Shown: piece after piece, positions 17,155 to 26,876 of the stretch
Numbering within the stretch: position 1 is the stretch's first letter
How the letters are laid out: each line of letters starts with the position of its first letter
Origin: Nocardiopsis sp. NRRL B-16309
GTDB lineage: Bacteria; Actinomycetota; Actinomycetes; Streptosporangiales; Streptosporangiaceae
Assembly: GCF_001279585.1 (NCBI RefSeq)
Contig: NZ_LGEC01000068.1
Location: forward strand, 38,057-102,056
DNA length: 64,000 nt
Direction: 5' to 3'
Notes under the pieces: generated by a model
The model's database searches: none
Seen by the model: the letters and a program-made list of their open reading frames with translations, nothing else
Told to the model about the DNA's origin: nothing
Program-made: the position numbers and the translations under genes

Positions 17155-17367
17155 TCAGCAGCAGCCGACGGTCACCCAGGAGCCGTAGTAGATCTCGCCG
17201 CTGTCGTGGCAGACCCGACGGCGCTGCCGGGACTCCCGGTTGACGCAGGTGGACGTGCGGTAGACGCACCGGTACTGGTAGTAGCACCGGGCCGCCGCGG
17301 CGGCGGCCTTCGGAGCGAGGCGCTCCAGGATCCGGTCGCCGAGGCGGGCGAGGGGGCTGGTGTCCAT
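17155..17367 (-). CDS. Six-cysteine secreted peptide precursor (locus 1)
   Basis: A 70-residue precursor. The leader ARLGDRILERLAPK is an amphipathic helix that aligns with the leaders of the two precursors at 43268 and 43652 (shared L-x-D-R-[LI]-L and P-K). A run of six Ala follows, giving an A-x-A site just before the core. The core has six Cys at positions 28, 34, 41, 53, 69 and 70 and ends in Cys-Cys; it is rich in Arg and Tyr. There is no classical hydrophobic signal sequence, so Sec export is unlikely and the ABC exporter is the better route. ATG 17367 has GGAG at good spacing; an ATG four codons upstream is weaker. Antimicrobial, toxin or signal function is open. Confidence 0.75.
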   Translation of the reverse strand: MDTSPLARLGDRILERLAPKAAAAAARCYYQYRCVYRTSTCVNRESRQRRRVCHDSGEIYYGSWVTVGCC

Positions 17368-17472
17368 GGGGAACTCCATCTCTGGTGTCGCCGGGAACGA
17401 TCGGACGGGTCCCGGAGCGCCGACGGCGCGAACACTCCGTCATCCGGCCCGGGCCGGTGTCCGACCGCTGTG

Positions 17473-17488
17473 CGGTGTCGGAACACCG
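17473..17488. promoter_or_regulatory. 16-bp inverted repeat upstream of the locus 1 peptide gene
   Basis: CGGTGT-CGGA-ACACCG is a perfect inverted repeat with 6-base arms, about 105 bases upstream of the peptide start and overlapping the candidate -10 region of its promoter. It could be an operator or an RNA hairpin in the leader transcript. Confidence 0.4.
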
Positions 17489-17527
17489 TGTCAGGACGAC
17501 CATGAACGTTCCTTGCGGAGACCTTGC
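17485..17527 (-). promoter_or_regulatory. Putative repeat-type promoter of the locus 1 peptide gene
   Basis: On the minus strand GCAAGGT (17527-17521) and GCAAGGA (17516-17510) are 11 bp apart, and a weaker third copy TCATGGT (17505-17499) keeps the period. Eight bases later comes CACGGT (17490-17485) as a possible -10. The GCAAGG word is the same as in the promoter at 12535, which suggests one regulator for both transcripts of locus 1. The third copy and -10 are imperfect, so confidence is moderate. Confidence 0.4.
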
Positions 17528-17636
17528 TCCGCCGGGCGATCCGGACCAGGTCGATGTGGGCGGTGGGTCGCGGGCCGGGCGCCGGTCGCGTCGCGGCCGG
17601 TCGTCACGGTGTGCCCCCGAAGACCTTCCTGTCGCG

Positions 17637-17671
17637 CAGGGGCCGGGGCCCCGTGGCGGCCCCGGCCCCTG
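17637..17671 (-). terminator. Perfect 14-bp hairpin after the SDR gene
   Basis: CAGGGGCCGGGGCC and GGCCCCGGCCCCTG form a perfect 14-bp stem with a 7-base loop, 25 bases after the SDR stop at 17696. It is likely the terminator separating the SDR gene from the peptide promoter region. The rest of 17368-17636 holds only the promoter elements listed. Confidence 0.7.
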
Positions 17672-17695
17672 CCTCGTTTCCGCTCGCTTTCCGGC

Positions 17696-18451
17696 TCAGA
17701 TCTGGTTGGCGCCGCCGTCGACGGCGAGTTCGGCGCCGGTGACGAAGCTGCTCCGCGGTGAGGCGAGGAAGAGCACCGCCTCGGCGACCTCCTCCGGGCG
17801 GCCCAACCGGCCCAGCGGGACCGTCCCGGCGAGGTGGGCCGTGAAGTCGGCCGCCCCGATCTCCTCGGGGGCGAGGCCGGTGAGCCCGGGGGTGTCGACG
17901 GGGCCGGGGGCGACGCTGTTGACCCGGATGCCCCGGCCCTTGAGCTCGTTCGCCCAGGTGCGGGTGAACGAGCGGACGGCCGCCTTGGACGCCGCGTAGA
18001 CGCCGAACGCCTCGTCGCCGGTGACACCGGTGGTCGATCCGGTCAGCACCACCGAGGCGCCCTCGTTCAGCAGCGGCAGCGCCTTCTGCACGGTGTAGAG
18101 CGTGCCCCGGACGTTGATCCCGAGGATCTGGTCGAGGTGCTCCTCGGTGACGTGCTCCAGCGTCGCGAACGAGGCGACGGCGGCGTTCGCGAACAGCACG
18201 TCGAGTCCCCGCCCGTGCTCGCGGACCGCGGTGAACAGCCGGTCCAGGTCGGCGGGGTCCGCGATGTCGCCCTGGACGCCGGTCGCCGCGGGGCCGATGG
18301 TCTCGACGGCCGCGTCCAGCTCGGCCTTGCGCCGGCCGCTGACGAACACGTGCGCGCCCTCCTCCGCCAACCGCCGGGCGGTCGCCAGGCCGATGCCGGT
18401 GCTTCCGCCGGTGACCACGGCGGTCCTTCCTTCGAACTGCCCCATGTCCAT
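17696..18451 (-). CDS. SDR family oxidoreductase
   Basis: A 251-residue classical short-chain dehydrogenase: cofactor motif TGGSTGIG near residue 15, NAD(P)-specificity region SGRRKAEL (Arg-rich, suggesting NADP), N-A in FANAAVASF, catalytic Ser in LTGSTTG, catalytic Y-A-A-S-K, and SVAPGPVDTPG afterwards. The start at 18451 (MDMGQFEG) or two codons later is equally possible. It is divergent from a TetR gene, with nested palindromes between them, so it is probably that regulator's target. The substrate is unknown. Confidence 0.88.
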   Translation of the reverse strand: MDMGQFEGRTAVVTGGSTGIGLATARRLAEEGAHVFVSGRRKAELDAAVETIGPAATGVQGDIADPADLDRLFTAVREHGRGLDVLFANAAVASFATLEHVTEEHLDQILGINVRGTLYTVQKALPLLNEGASVVLTGSTTGVTGDEAFGVYAASKAAVRSFTRTWANELKGRGIRVNSVAPGPVDTPGLTGLAPEEIGAADFTAHLAGTVPLGRLGRPEEVAEAVLFLASPRSSFVTGAELAVDGGANQI

Positions 18452-18460
18452 GCCTTCCTC

Positions 18461-18510
18461 ATTCTGTACCGATCGGTTCGATACTCATTGAGTATCGTAC
18501 GGTACAGAAT
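18461..18510. promoter_or_regulatory. Nested palindromes between SDR and TetR genes
   Basis: A 50-bp region contains an inner perfect 19-bp palindrome (CGATACTCA-T-TGAGTATCG, 18479-18497) and an outer pair of perfect 11-base arms (ATTCTGTACCG at 18461 and CGGTACAGAAT at 18500). It lies within 10-20 bases of both divergent start codons, so binding of the TetR protein would block both promoters. Confidence 0.7.
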
Positions 18511-18526
18511 TGGTATGCTGGTCCGC

Positions 18527-19144
18527 ATGGACGACGGACGGAAGGCGCGGGCGGGTCGGCCCAGGGGATTCGACGCCGAGGAGGCCCTCGAACGAGCGCT
18601 GGTCGTCTTCTGGCGGCAGGGCTACGAGGGCGCCACCCTCACCGACCTGACGCGGGCCATGGGCATCACCCGCACGAGCATGTACGCGGCCTTCGGCAAC
18701 AAGGAGGAGCTGTTCCGCAGGGCCCTCGACCGCTACAGCGAGGGGCCGGGCGGCTACGTGGCCAGGGCTCTGGAGGAACCGACCGCCCGCGCCGTGGCCG
18801 CCGGCCTCCTCAACGGCGCGGTCCGGGCCACCACCCGCCCCGGCTGCCCGGCGGGGTGCCTGGGTGTCCAGGGCGCCCTGGCCACCGGTGACCCGGGGCA
18901 CCGGGCCCGCGACGTGCTGATCGCCTGGCGCAACGACGCCGGGTCGCGTGTCGCCGACCGGTTCCGGCGCGCCGTGGCCGAGGGCGACCTGCCGCCCGGA
19001 ACCGACCCGGACCGGCTCTCCCGGTACGTCACGTCCCTCGTCTACGGCATCTCCGTCCAGGCGGCGAGCGGCGTCGCCCGCGACGACCTCCAGCAGGTGG
19101 CCGACACCGTCCTGCGCAACTGGCCACCGGCCACCGGTGGGTGA
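18527..19144 (+). CDS. TetR family transcriptional regulator
   Basis: A 205-residue regulator. The helix-turn-helix domain is clear (GFDAEEALERALVVFWRQGY, then LTRAMGITRTSMYAAFGNKE). The C-terminal domain has PGCPAGCLGVQGAL at about residue 105, which resembles TetR proteins with the C-terminal domain often paired with SDR genes. ATG 18527 is taken as start; ATG 18515 four codons earlier is possible, and neither has a strong ribosome site. It probably represses itself and the divergent SDR gene through the palindromes at 18461-18510. Confidence 0.85.
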   Translation: MDDGRKARAGRPRGFDAEEALERALVVFWRQGYEGATLTDLTRAMGITRTSMYAAFGNKEELFRRALDRYSEGPGGYVARALEEPTARAVAAGLLNGAVRATTRPGCPAGCLGVQGALATGDPGHRARDVLIAWRNDAGSRVADRFRRAVAEGDLPPGTDPDRLSRYVTSLVYGISVQAASGVARDDLQQVADTVLRNWPPATGG

Positions 19145-19286
19145 CGACCGCCAGGACGGCTCGCCGAGGCGCGCTCGAACCGGGCCGCCGACCTCCCGGC
19201 GGCCCGCACACCGGACGGGAGCACCCGGTTCCGTACGGCGGGCCCCGGCACCGCCTTCCGGCGGTCCCGGGGCCCGAGGCGGCGGT

Positions 19287-20941
<1,655 letters not shown>

Positions 20942-21169
20942 TCACCGATTCGGTTCGCGAAGCAGCAGTATGCAGCACGTTTCGATTTCTCATGAGAGGC
21001 GGGAATCTGCTATAAAGTGAAAGTGGCAGGAGGCGACCGGAAACCCTTCCCCGCGTCCCGCCCGCGAGCAGGAATCACACCAGGCCGCGCCTGGTACGGC
21101 CCCCGATTCCGGCCGCGACCCACTCGGCCTCCGACCGGTGCGGCACCGTCTCCTCACGGCGCGCCGTCG

Positions 21170-21787
21170 TCACCTCGCCAGCAGCGGGGGAACGAGGTAG
21201 ATGATCTCGAAGGCCTCGTAGACCGCACCGACGACGAACAGCACCAGTGCGGGCAGGCCCAGCCACGCGGCCTGACCCAGCCCGCGCAGGTACCCCTGCC
21301 GCCGGCTGGGCGCGCCGACCGTGCCGGGCCGCAGCCACGCCCTTCCGAGGACGTAGGCGGCGAGCATGACCAGGGCGTAGGCCTGGAACTCGATGAGGAT
21401 CGTCAGGGAGTGCGGGATCAGGATCAGCGCCGTGGTCTCGTCGACCGGAGCAAGGGCCACACCGAAGCCGAACGCCCGGTACAGGAAGACGGCGATGCCG
21501 AGGAAGGGCACGATCATCGATGGCAGCAGGATCGTCAGCACGGCGACCGTCAGTACGTTGACAGCGAGGATCGTCAGGCTGAACAGCCAGACGTCGTCGA
21601 GCAGCGACACCACCAGATCGGCTGTCCCGTCCTCCTGCTGGGCGGCGAGGTGGGCGGCGTTCAGTTCGGGGAAGAGCAGTGCCGCTCCCATGCCGGTGAG
21701 GAACAGGGCGTAGATGAGCGCGTTCATCACGAGGTAGGCGCGCAGGTGCGCGCGGATGATCCGGAACGGCTGGCGAAGGTGGCGCAT
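21170..21787 (-). CDS. SpoIIM-like integral membrane protein
   Basis: A 205-residue protein with five to six membrane helices. The segment LILIPHSLTILIEFQAYALV resembles the conserved Pro-His-Gly/Glu block of the stage II sporulation protein M (DUF95) family, whose members remodel membranes or act with ATPase partners. ATG 21787 has GGAGAG upstream. It follows the gene at 21829 by 41 bases on the same strand, and both lie downstream of a MerR-type promoter. Family assignment is by pattern only. Confidence 0.6.
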   Translation of the reverse strand: MRHLRQPFRIIRAHLRAYLVMNALIYALFLTGMGAALLFPELNAAHLAAQQEDGTADLVVSLLDDVWLFSLTILAVNVLTVAVLTILLPSMIVPFLGIAVFLYRAFGFGVALAPVDETTALILIPHSLTILIEFQAYALVMLAAYVLGRAWLRPGTVGAPSRRQGYLRGLGQAAWLGLPALVLFVVGAVYEAFEIIYLVPPLLAR

Positions 21788-21828
21788 GCTGGTCTCTCCG
21801 TGGTCGGGACGGGTGGTGCGGTGGCCGG

Positions 21829-22482
21829 TCAACTGTTGCCGTCGAGCAGCGCGTTCCAGCGCAGGCGTGTGGCGCGCTCCACGCTGGCCGTCGACGCGCA
21901 GAGCCCGAGCGCCGTGTTGAGCCACAGCGGCAGGCCGACGGGCGAGGTGAAGGTGCCGAAGCGCTCCGCCAGCGGGGGCACGTGCGAGACCGCCTCGACG
22001 ATCTGCGGGACGACGAGAAGGATCGGAACGAGGAGCAGGAGCAACGACAGCACACCGATCCAGCGGCTCAGCGCCGGGTGATCGCGTTCGAGGCGGGCCC
22101 GGCGCCCCTCGGCCGAGCGCTCGTCCGGGACGAGTCGGTGCTCGGCTCCTCCATCGGTCACGTAGTGGCAGCGCTTGAGCCCGAAGGCCGTAGCGTCCAC
22201 CTCGATCACTCCTCCCGGCACGGGGAAGGCCGCCGGGAGCGCGGACCGGAAGTGGTGCCTGCCGTCGAGGTAGAGATGGGCCCTGCCCCTGCCGTCCTCG
22301 GTCAGGATCTGCTGCCAGTAGGGGACGTCGACGGCGTAGACCGCCCGGCGTCCGTCGTCGTGCGTCAGGGCCAGGCGGAACAGGGCGCGGGAGAGCGGCT
22401 GCCACGAGCGGAAGGGCTTCAGTGGACGACCGTTCCCGCTCCTGATCCGCCGCGCGGCCGCGCGCTGCTTGCGATCCTTCAC
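21829..22482 (-). CDS. Hypothetical membrane protein
   Basis: A 217-residue protein. The N-terminal 110 residues look cytoplasmic and beta-rich, with a basic start (KDRKQRAAARRIR), and two membrane helices follow (IGVLSLLLLLVPILLVVPQI and a weaker one near LPLWLNTALGLCASTASV). No family is recognised. GTG 22482 has GGAG seven bases upstream; the frame is open further but crosses the divergent promoter region. It forms an operon with the SpoIIM-like gene and is probably controlled by the divergent MerR protein. Confidence 0.6.
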   Translation of the reverse strand: MKDRKQRAAARRIRSGNGRPLKPFRSWQPLSRALFRLALTHDDGRRAVYAVDVPYWQQILTEDGRGRAHLYLDGRHHFRSALPAAFPVPGGVIEVDATAFGLKRCHYVTDGGAEHRLVPDERSAEGRRARLERDHPALSRWIGVLSLLLLLVPILLVVPQIVEAVSHVPPLAERFGTFTSPVGLPLWLNTALGLCASTASVERATRLRWNALLDGNS

Positions 22483-22561
22483 TGAGGGCTCCGTGTCCGG
22501 TGGGGAAGGTGGTCGGCGCCGAGCCGGAACAGGTCCGCGGCCGGCGCTGACCGCCATTCCA

Positions 22562-22586
22562 AAGGCTGCCCTCGGGGCAGAGTCAA
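22562..22586 (-). promoter_or_regulatory. MerR-type promoter with 19-bp spacer (leftward)
   Basis: On the minus strand TTGACT (22586-22581) is followed after exactly 19 bp by TGGAAT. The spacer contains the dyad CTGCCC-CGA-GGGCAG. Overlong 19-bp spacers with a dyad between -35 and -10 are the hallmark of MerR-activated promoters. It drives the membrane-protein operon 22482-21170. Confidence 0.6.
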
Positions 22587-22612
22587 GCGCCTGACCGGCC
22601 CGGCGCCACCGC

Positions 22613-22643
22613 TTGACCGTGCCCCCGGGGCAGGGTGTGGACT
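22613..22643 (+). promoter_or_regulatory. MerR-type promoter with 19-bp spacer (rightward)
   Basis: TTGACC (22613-22618) and TGGACT (22638-22643) are separated by exactly 19 bp, and the spacer holds the dyad GCCCCCGGGGC. It faces the MerR gene at 22697 and has the same design as the leftward promoter, so the regulator probably controls itself and the divergent operon. Confidence 0.6.
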
Positions 22644-22696
22644 GGTCCCGTGCGTGGGCGGGACCACGTGCGGTCAAGGGCGGAAGGACGCATCGC

Positions 22697-23458
22697 GTGG
22701 CGTGGAGTACTCAGCAGGTCGCCGAACTCGCCGGGACGACGGTCAAGGCCGTCCGGTACTACCACCAGATCGGGGTGCTGGACGTGCCGGAGCGGACGGC
22801 CAACGGGTACAAGCAGTACGAGGTCCCCCACCTGGTCCGACTGCTGCAGATCAAGCGCTTGAGCGACCTGGGAGTGCCGCTGTCGGAGGTGGCGGCGATG
22901 GGGCGGGCGGACGAGGACCCGGACGAGGCGATCCGGGTGCTGGACGCGGAGCTGGCGGCGACGGTCGACCGGCTCAACCGTGTGCGGGCCGAACTGGCCG
23001 TCATCCTGCGCCATCGCGCTCCGGCGTACGTTCCACCGGCCTTCGCCCCCGTCTCCCGCGACCTCTCCGACCGGCAGCGGTCCCTGCTGATGGTCTACTC
23101 CAGCGTGCTCAGTGAGGAGTCCATGGAGGAGTTCCGTGAGCTGATCAGCGAGGGCGACGAGACGGAGGAGGAGTTCGAGGCCCTTCCCCCCGACGCGGAC
23201 GAGGCCGCGATCGAGCACCTCGCCGCGCGCATGTGGCCCGTCGTCGTCAGGACCCGCGAGAGGAGGCCGCGGGCGGCCGACCTCGCGGCGGACGCGCCAC
23301 GCGGCCCGAAGCACGCCGCGCAGACGATGGCCGAGGCGATGGTGCAGCTCTACAACCCGGCACAGTTGCGTGTCCTCAAGCGGTTGACCGACTTCCTGGC
23401 CGAGGAGGCCCCGGCCGCGGACACGGCCGAGCGCACCGACTCGGAACGGGGAGGATGA
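22697..23458 (+). CDS. MerR family transcriptional regulator
   Basis: A 253-residue MerR-type protein. The winged helix-turn-helix is at the very N-terminus (STQQVAELAGTTVKAVRYYH, then VPERTANGYKQYEVPHLVRL), followed by the dimerisation helix with EVAAMGRADEDPDEAI. The C-terminal 150 residues form a helical domain without the Cys ligands of metal sensors, so a small organic effector or multidrug-type signal is likelier. GTG 22697 has GGAAGGA upstream. It is divergent from the membrane-protein operon, with MerR-type promoters on both sides of the gap. Confidence 0.88.
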   Translation: MAWSTQQVAELAGTTVKAVRYYHQIGVLDVPERTANGYKQYEVPHLVRLLQIKRLSDLGVPLSEVAAMGRADEDPDEAIRVLDAELAATVDRLNRVRAELAVILRHRAPAYVPPAFAPVSRDLSDRQRSLLMVYSSVLSEESMEEFRELISEGDETEEEFEALPPDADEAAIEHLAARMWPVVVRTRERRPRAADLAADAPRGPKHAAQTMAEAMVQLYNPAQLRVLKRLTDFLAEEAPAADTAERTDSERGG

Positions 23459-23516
23459 CGGAGCGGCGGACGCGGAGCCCGTGGCGCGGCATCGGCGTGT
23501 CCGCCACCATGAGTGG

Positions 23517-23904
23517 ATGGACGGCAACGCACCCGCCACCCGGCGGCACCCGCTCGTCGACGCACTGGCGGTGGTCGCCGCCGATCCCTCGGAGCAGGCC
23601 GCGTGGGTGGACCGACACGGAGTGGTGACCGACGAGATCGCGCTGAACTTCGATGACGTCTCGCGCATGTTCGACGCCTGGAGCGGTCGACGACAGATCG
23701 ACGGGAACGTCGTCGGGTTGCTACGCGGTATTCGCGGGCATGAGCGGGGCCCGGGACCACGACGTCAGCAAGCTCGGACCGATCACGGGGGCCGTGCGGG
23801 AGGCGTGGGGCACGAATCCGCCGGTGCAGACCCTCATCGGTGTCGCGAGCCTGGCCGCGCCCGACGTGCTGTTCGAGGTCGAGGCGCTGGCCGCCCGACC
23901 CTGA
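23517..23904 (+). pseudogene. Frameshifted small hypothetical gene
   Basis: The first frame (from ATG 23517) encodes a sensible acidic protein start (PLVDALAVVAADPSEQAAWV, then DEIALNFDDVSRMFDAW) up to RQIDGNVV, then degenerates. A second frame picks up with YAVFAGMSGARDHDVSKLGP and runs to the stop at 23904. Together they would make about 128 residues. No family is recognised. A frameshift near 23715, or a sequence error there, is the simplest reading. Confidence 0.45.
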
Positions 23905-23917
23905 CCCTCGGCCCGCG

Positions 23918-25048
23918 TCAGGCGGACAGGACGAGCGGGTCCGTGCCGGTGTCCGTGTGGCCCGAGCCCCCGTCCCCGTCCGAGCCGATGCCCGCGTACC
24001 CCGAACCGTCTGACAACGGCTCGATCCGCCCCGGCAACTCGCGCGTCGGGAGGGTCGAGACCACGGGAACTCCGGTCAGCACGGTCCACGTCAGATAGCC
24101 GCCCGCCAGCGGTGACGCGACGAGGACGACGGCCGCGAACGCTCCCGTGGCCACGTGACGGCTCTCTCCGGGCCTGGCCTTCCGCAGATCCCCGCTCACC
24201 CGCAGGGCGTCCCCGCCCGGGAGCAGGAGCGGCGCGAGCAGCGTCACCACGGCGAACGGGGCGACCAGCCCGAGGAGGAGCCCCTGCGTCACCATCCCGA
24301 GGGCGATGCCGTCGACGGTGTCCGCCGGGAGGTCGGCGACGCGGGCCGCGACCGCGCTCGGGAACACGAGCAGGCCGACCGCCAGGAGGAAGCAACCGAA
24401 CTCCGCGAACCGGCGGCCGGAGGACAGTTCCCTCGCGCGATACGTGGCTTCCCGGTTCGCCAGGGGACGGGCCTCGATCAGGGCGACCGGGATCAAGGGG
24501 AAGCCCAGGGCCAGGGCGACGGGCAGGACGAGGAGACCCGCCACCGCCAGCAGCAGGTCGAGGAACTCCTCCTCATCGGACACTCCTGTCCAGACCTGCT
24601 CCGTCCAGAACAAGGAGTATCCGGAGATGAACAGGACGGCGAAGAAGCCGATGAGGAACCACCAGCCGACGAGGAGGGGCCAGCGGCCCCCGACCACGGC
24701 CAGAGCCGCGCGGAGGGCGACCGGACGTGTGCGGGGGCCGACCCGGTGGGGGATGACGAGGACGGCGGCGAGGGCGTAGGCGACGGGCATCCCGCTGAAG
24801 GCGAGCACGGCCAGGAACCCCTGACCCGGAACCAGATCGAGCCAGGAGCCGAAGGTGATCGTCCCGTTCTCCCATCGGCCGGAGGACAACAGGGCCGCCC
24901 GGACCGCGGCGACCGCGAGCCAACCCAGGAGGATCGGCACCGTCGTGACCGCGAAGAGGGTTCCGGGGCGGCGCGGGACCTCTCCCCAGAGGAGGGCGAG
25001 CGACTGCGCCAGGGTGGGCGGCAAGGGCGCGGGCGAGGGGGTGGCCAT
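23918..25048 (-). CDS. Integral membrane protein, function unknown
   Basis: A 376-residue protein with about seven or eight hydrophobic segments, for example FAVTTVPILLGWLAVAAVRA near residue 30 and LLLGLVAPFAVVTLLAPLLL near 280, and a C-terminal tail of about 50 polar residues rich in Gly, Asp and Ser. No transporter signature or catalytic motif is seen. ATG 25048 gives the first membrane helix a short Pro-rich cytoplasmic lead. It is divergent from the GH43 gene with a 151-base gap. Confidence 0.65.
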   Translation of the reverse strand: MATPSPAPLPPTLAQSLALLWGEVPRRPGTLFAVTTVPILLGWLAVAAVRAALLSSGRWENGTITFGSWLDLVPGQGFLAVLAFSGMPVAYALAAVLVIPHRVGPRTRPVALRAALAVVGGRWPLLVGWWFLIGFFAVLFISGYSLFWTEQVWTGVSDEEEFLDLLLAVAGLLVLPVALALGFPLIPVALIEARPLANREATYRARELSSGRRFAEFGCFLLAVGLLVFPSAVAARVADLPADTVDGIALGMVTQGLLLGLVAPFAVVTLLAPLLLPGGDALRVSGDLRKARPGESRHVATGAFAAVVLVASPLAGGYLTWTVLTGVPVVSTLPTRELPGRIEPLSDGSGYAGIGSDGDGGSGHTDTGTDPLVLSA

Positions 25049-25199
25049 GGGTGCGGTCTCCGTCCGGGGCGGCTCGTACGGGGATGAGACGCCACCCTGC
25101 GGTAAACGGTTTCCGGCCGCCAGGGCCTTCGAGTTCTGAGGGCGGGCCGGAAGTCGGCACGGCAGGCGGAGTCGGCGGCGGGCGTGCCACACTCGTGGG

Positions 25200-26669
25200 G
25201 TGACCGATCCTGAGGCAGTTCCCCCCACGGACGGCGTCCTGCCGACGCGCCCCGTTCTCGGCGGCTTCCACCCGGACCCCACGGTCTGCCGGGTCGACGA
25301 CGTGTTCTACCTGGCGTGTTCGAGTTTCGAGTACGCGCCGGGGGTCCCGCTGTTCCGCTCCCGCGACCTCGTGACCTGGGAGCGGATCGGTTCGGTGATG
25401 GACCGGCCCGCGCAGCTGGCGCTCACCGGCGCCGCGCCGTCCGCGGGCGTCTACGCCCCGACCCTGCGCCACCACGACGGCACCTTCTTCCTGGTGACGA
25501 CCAACGTCTCCGACGGCCCCGGCCACCTGCTGATGACGGCGACCGACCCCACCGGCCCGTGGTCCGACCCGGTCCGGATCCGCGGCGCGGGCGGGATCGA
25601 CCCGGACCTCGCGTGGGACGAGGACGGCAGATGCCTTCTCACCTGGTCGGACGATGGAATTTTCCAGGCCGTCCTTGACCCGGCCACTGGCGGGCTGCGG
25701 TCCGAACCGCGCCCGCTGTGGAGCGGCACCGGAGGCAGGGATCCGGAGGGGCCGCACCTCTACCGGGTCGGGCGGTGGTGGTACCTGATGGTCGCCGAGG
25801 GCGGAACGGGTCCCGGGCACGCCGTGACCATCGCCCGCGGGCCCTCGCCGACGGGCCCGTTCGAGGCCTGTCCGCACCCTCCCCTGCTGACCGCCAGGGG
25901 CACGCCGGAGCCGGTCCAGAACACCGGCCATGCCGACCTGGTCGAACGGCTCGACGGATCCTGGGCGATGGTGTTCCTGGGCGTGCGTCCCTCGGGTTCC
26001 TTCCCGGGGTGGCACGTGCTGGGACGGGAGACGTTCGCCGCCGACGTGGTCTGGCGGGACGGATGGCCCGTGGTCGCGGGACCGGTCGAACCGCGGGCAC
26101 GGCCGCCGGTGCGGGCGGCCCTGGGCGAGGGGGCCCTGGGCCCGGACTGGGTCGGTGCCGGTGTCTTCCCCGACCAGGTGCTGCGGTGGTCGCGGGACCG
26201 GTGGCGGATGGCCTCTGGCGGAACCGGGCGGGTGTTCGTCGGCCGCCGCCAGGAGCACAGGACCGTGGTCGTCCGGGCCGGAATCGACGCGGACGGGGGC
26301 GCGGGCGCCCTGGAGATCCGTATCGATCCCGGTCACCGGGTCGCCCTGGAGGTCGACGGTGGGCGGATACGCGCCGTCGCGCGCGCCGGGCCGCTCACCA
26401 CCGTGCTCGGGGAGGCCCCGGCGTCCGCGGACACGGTGCTGGAACTGCGGGTGGTCGAGCCGACGGCGCCCCAGTACAGCCGTGAACGGGGTCCGGACGT
26501 GATCGTCGCCGCGGTCCGTACCCCGCGGGGAACCACCGAGCTGGCCCGGCTGGACGGGCGTTACCTGTCGACCGAGGTCGCCGGTGGGTTCACCGGTCGC
26601 ATGGTCGGGGTGAGCTGCGCCTCGGGGGAGATCGGTGTGCGTTTCGTCGAGTACCGGGGCGCGGACTGA
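25200..26669 (+). CDS. Glycoside hydrolase family 43 protein (beta-xylosidase/arabinofuranosidase-like)
   Basis: A 489-residue enzyme. The five-bladed propeller domain occupies about residues 15-310: the catalytic base Asp is in GGFHPDPTVCRVDD, a second Asp in GGIDPDLAWDEDG, and the acid Glu in GRDPEGPHLYRVG. A C-terminal beta-sandwich of about 170 residues follows, as in two-domain GH43 xylosidases. There is no signal sequence, so it acts inside the cell on imported xylo- or arabino-oligosaccharides. GTG 25200 lacks a strong ribosome site. No sugar transporter lies beside it. Confidence 0.85.
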   Translation: MTDPEAVPPTDGVLPTRPVLGGFHPDPTVCRVDDVFYLACSSFEYAPGVPLFRSRDLVTWERIGSVMDRPAQLALTGAAPSAGVYAPTLRHHDGTFFLVTTNVSDGPGHLLMTATDPTGPWSDPVRIRGAGGIDPDLAWDEDGRCLLTWSDDGIFQAVLDPATGGLRSEPRPLWSGTGGRDPEGPHLYRVGRWWYLMVAEGGTGPGHAVTIARGPSPTGPFEACPHPPLLTARGTPEPVQNTGHADLVERLDGSWAMVFLGVRPSGSFPGWHVLGRETFAADVVWRDGWPVVAGPVEPRARPPVRAALGEGALGPDWVGAGVFPDQVLRWSRDRWRMASGGTGRVFVGRRQEHRTVVVRAGIDADGGAGALEIRIDPGHRVALEVDGGRIRAVARAGPLTTVLGEAPASADTVLELRVVEPTAPQYSRERGPDVIVAAVRTPRGTTELARLDGRYLSTEVAGGFTGRMVGVSCASGEIGVRFVEYRGAD

Positions 26670-26797
26670 CCCGGCGTATCGGACGGCCCGCCGGTGCACC
26701 TCGCCGGAGCGGCGCGGGGCGGGGGAGGGGCTGGGAGCGGACGGCACCCGCCCCGGACGGCGGCGGCGTGCCCGCTGTCCGCCCCGACGACGACGGC

Positions 26798-26851
26798 GGC
26801 GTGCCCGCCGACCGTCGCGCACCGCGGTGCGGTCGGGTCGACGGGCACGCC
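26798..26851. terminator. Large GC-rich stem-loop between convergent genes
   Basis: GGCGTGCCCG (26798-26807) and CGGGCACGCC (26842-26851) form a perfect 10-bp stem enclosing further pairing (CCGACCG with CGGTCGG). It lies between the convergent GH43 and DUF3500 genes and may terminate both. Confidence 0.45.
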
Positions 26852-26876
26852 TGTCACCGGTGCGGCTCGCCGCGGG

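Noticed and set aside
20942..21010. Possible rifamycin-associated element upstream of rph
   Set aside because: The known inverted repeat was looked for before the start at 20941 and not found.
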